From the NCBI GenBank assembly GCA_050014595.1, contig JBEKDA010000020.1, positions 1-64,000 on the forward strand: DNA of 64,000 bases, written 5' to 3'. Positions 62,307 to 64,000 of the stretch are shown one piece after another. Within the stretch, counting starts at the first letter, position 1. Each line of letters starts with the position of its first letter. A model generated the notes under the pieces. That model searched no databases. It had not been told where the DNA came from and saw nothing but the letters and a program-made list of their open reading frames with translations. A program made the translations under genes and the position numbers. This DNA is from PALSA-129 sp050014595 (GTDB lineage: Bacteria; Acidobacteriota; Terriglobia; Bryobacterales; Bryobacteraceae).

Positions 62307-64000
62307 GCAAATTCTCGTTAAACCACGCGATCATGCGCAGCAGCACGTCTTTTTGATGCTCCGGCTTGTGAAAGGAATGACCCTCGTTGGGGTAGACCAC
62401 CATCTGCGTCTTCACGCCGATCGTCTTCAGCGCGTGCCAGAACTCGTACGATTGCGGAGCGGGGCACTCGCCGTCGCGGTCGCCTGCCACGATTAGCGTC
62501 GGCGTCTTCACCTGCTTGATGAAGTCGATGGCAGACATCTTCGCGTAGACCGCGGGGTCGTCGTAGACCGACGCACCGAAGTACGGGATCATCCAGGTGT
62601 CGATGGCGTTCTGGCCGTAGTAACTTTGCCAGTTGGAGATCCCGGCGCCGGCCACCGCGGCCTTGAATCGGTTGGTCTGAGTGACGGCGAACATGGTCAT
62701 GAAGCCGCCGTAGCTCCAGCCCGTGATGCCGATGCGCTGCGGGTCCACCGGCGCCGAACGGATAGCTTCGTCCACGCCGGCCAGGATGTCGCGCAGGTCG
62801 CCGCCTCCGAAATCCCTCACGTTGGCGGCGGCGAACTTCTCGCCTTGTCCGTAACTGCCGCGCGGATTCGGCATCAGCACGAAGTATCCCTGCTGCGAAA
62901 GCAGCGCGGGATTATATCCGGGCCGCGGCCAGGTCGGCTTCACCGACGAGGCCGGGCCGCCGTGCACGGCTACCACCATCGGATATTTCGTGCCGGCATC
63001 GAAGCCGGCCGGATAGATCAGCCAGCCTTGGATGTTGAAGCCGTCGTTGGTCCAGTGCAGACTCTTGGCATCTCCCCAGAGCGGTTTGCGCAAGCGGTTC
63101 TCGTGCGTCACCTGCTTCCAATCGCCGATGCGGCCGCTCCAGATTTCGGGCGGCTGCTTGAACGAGTGGCGAATTACGGCGCTCGATTTTCCGTCGGCGG
63201 TCATCGAAATGCCGGAATCGTCGAACGGCGGATTGATGCTCTCGTCACCCTGCCAGAGGCGTTCCGTCTGGCCGGTGGCGGGGTCGAGTTGCGAGATGGC
63301 GCTGCCGCCGTCGTGGTGTTCGGTGAAGAAAAGGTAGCGCGAGTTCCTGGGCCAGGTGATGTTGCTCGCCGAGGCTGCCATCCCGGGGGTCAAATTCTTG
63401 GCCGTGCCGCCGGCGGCGGGAATCTGGAACACGTCTCCGCCGGTTGAGCCCTCATCGCTCATCAGGCCGCCGATAAACACGACGGACTTTCCGTCGGGCG
63501 CCCAGCGCGGCGTCGCGATCTGCAGTTCGACGGGCGGCTTGTAGATCGATTTCATTTCACCGGATGCGCCGCCCACCGTGTAGAGCTGCGCGGTCCACCA
63601 GTTGGCGTCGCCATCGCCGGGAGCGGCGGTGGCGGCAAAGCCGCGGCCGACCGGCGACCAATCGTATTCGTAGACGTACATGTCCTTGGGCGTGAGTTGG
63701 CGCGCCGCGCCGGTCGAGGCGTCGACCAGCGTCAAGCGCTGTTCGAAGATTTGCGATTCCAGCACGCCGGAATCCGGCGGCACGGGGTCGAGCGGGCCGG
63801 CGGCGTGCGGCAGGTTCTCGGTGAAAAGGATGGCAATCCGCTTGCCGTCGGGCGACCATTTGGGCTCGGCCACGAGCCCCTTCAGATGCGTCAACTGGCG
63901 AGCCGCGCCGCCTTCCGCGGGCGCCACGTAAAGCTCGAGCTGTTCCTTCTTCGCGCAATCGGAAAGAAACGCGAGCTGCTTTCCATCGGCGGACCACGCG
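62302..64000 (-). CDS. S9-family prolyl oligopeptidase-like peptidase (5' end beyond the window)
   Basis: At least 566 residues; the frame is open to the window edge (an internal Met at 63927 is not the start, since upstream sequence still reads beta-propeller, SADGKQLAFLSD). WD40-like/TolB propeller blades (PKWSPDGKRIAILF, PRWAPDGKSVVFIGG) are followed by the alpha/beta-hydrolase domain: nucleophile Ser in TGWSYGGFMT, Asp in VAGDRDGECP and His in NEGHSFHKPEH. It cleaves oligopeptides, and family members of this layout are often periplasmic. The 3' end is embedded in the inverted repeat. Confidence 0.9.
   Translation of the reverse strand, partial: AWSADGKQLAFLSDCAKKEQLELYVAPAEGGAARQLTHLKGLVAEPKWSPDGKRIAILFTENLPHAAGPLDPVPPDSGVLESQIFEQRLTLVDASTGAARQLTPKDMYVYEYDWSPVGRGFAATAAPGDGDANWWTAQLYTVGGASGEMKSIYKPPVELQIATPRWAPDGKSVVFIGGLMSDEGSTGGDVFQIPAAGGTAKNLTPGMAASASNITWPRNSRYLFFTEHHDGGSAISQLDPATGQTERLWQGDESINPPFDDSGISMTADGKSSAVIRHSFKQPPEIWSGRIGDWKQVTHENRLRKPLWGDAKSLHWTNDGFNIQGWLIYPAGFDAGTKYPMVVAVHGGPASSVKPTWPRPGYNPALLSQQGYFVLMPNPRGSYGQGEKFAAANVRDFGGGDLRDILAGVDEAIRSAPVDPQRIGITGWSYGGFMTMFAVTQTNRFKAAVAGAGISNWQSYYGQNAIDTWMIPYFGASVYDDPAVYAKMSAIDFIKQVKTPTLIVAGDRDGECPAPQSYEFWHALKTIGVKTQMVVYPNEGHSFHKPEHQKDVLLRMIAWFNENLR

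Overview
The window looks like a chromosomal contig from a high-GC soil acidobacterium of the Candidatus Solibacter / Bryobacterales type. This is inferred from gene content: a TIGR03435-family secreted protein, very large secreted peptidases, a PEP-CTERM protein, Uma2 and PIN/AbrB modules, and several short palindromic repeats dispersed between genes. No rRNA or tRNA gene was found, so the taxonomy is not proven. Coding density is high on both strands.

Layout. 1-4139: end of a glycosyltransferase, a DEAD-box RNA helicase, a decayed pectin-degradation gene (GH28 plus pectinesterase), a 35-residue membrane peptide and a secreted nucleoside hydrolase. 4219-9290: the most interesting locus, a magnesium-type operon with a sigma70-like promoter, an M-box riboswitch, an intrinsic terminator, a 20-codon acidic/proline-rich leader ORF, a small protein, an Nramp-related transporter with altered metal-site motifs, a 58-residue membrane peptide, a pore-less MgtE-N/CBS protein and an outer-membrane porin. 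9503-15824 (minus): KDPG aldolase behind a complete heavy-metal-type RND efflux operon, facing a divergent histidine kinase / NarL-type regulator pair (15977-18029). 18151-18795: a VapBC-like pair with a frameshifted toxin. 19003-24329: a giant M14 peptidase divergent from a DUF1028 protein, with a palindrome between them.

24465-31940 (minus) is the housekeeping run tig, clpX, lon, engB, rho; clpP is absent from its usual place. 31982-34756 holds a site-2-protease relative, a NifX-like protein, a complete PIN/AbrB module, a DUF433 remnant and a Uma2 protein. 34856-37524 is an NtrC-type two-component pair, divergent from ribosomal protein S1. 39323-46943 contains a ketosynthase, the cdaA-ybbR-glmM operon (c-di-AMP synthesis and cell-wall precursor), ribBA and a secreted protein. 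47170-50556 is a scarred region: an unknown protein, a small gene split by a segment carrying a TIGR03435 gene, and a membrane-protein gene cut by an integrase fragment. 50557-56399 encodes the AddAB helicase-nuclease. 56663-64000 has a PEP-CTERM protein, a multi-pass membrane protein, a TolC-like protein, a secreted amidohydrolase and the C-terminal part of an S9 peptidase.

The main biological proposal is that 4219-9290 is a Mg2+ uptake system with RNA sensing, possibly nascent-peptide sensing, and a detached MgtE-type sensor protein acting with an Nramp-fold transporter.
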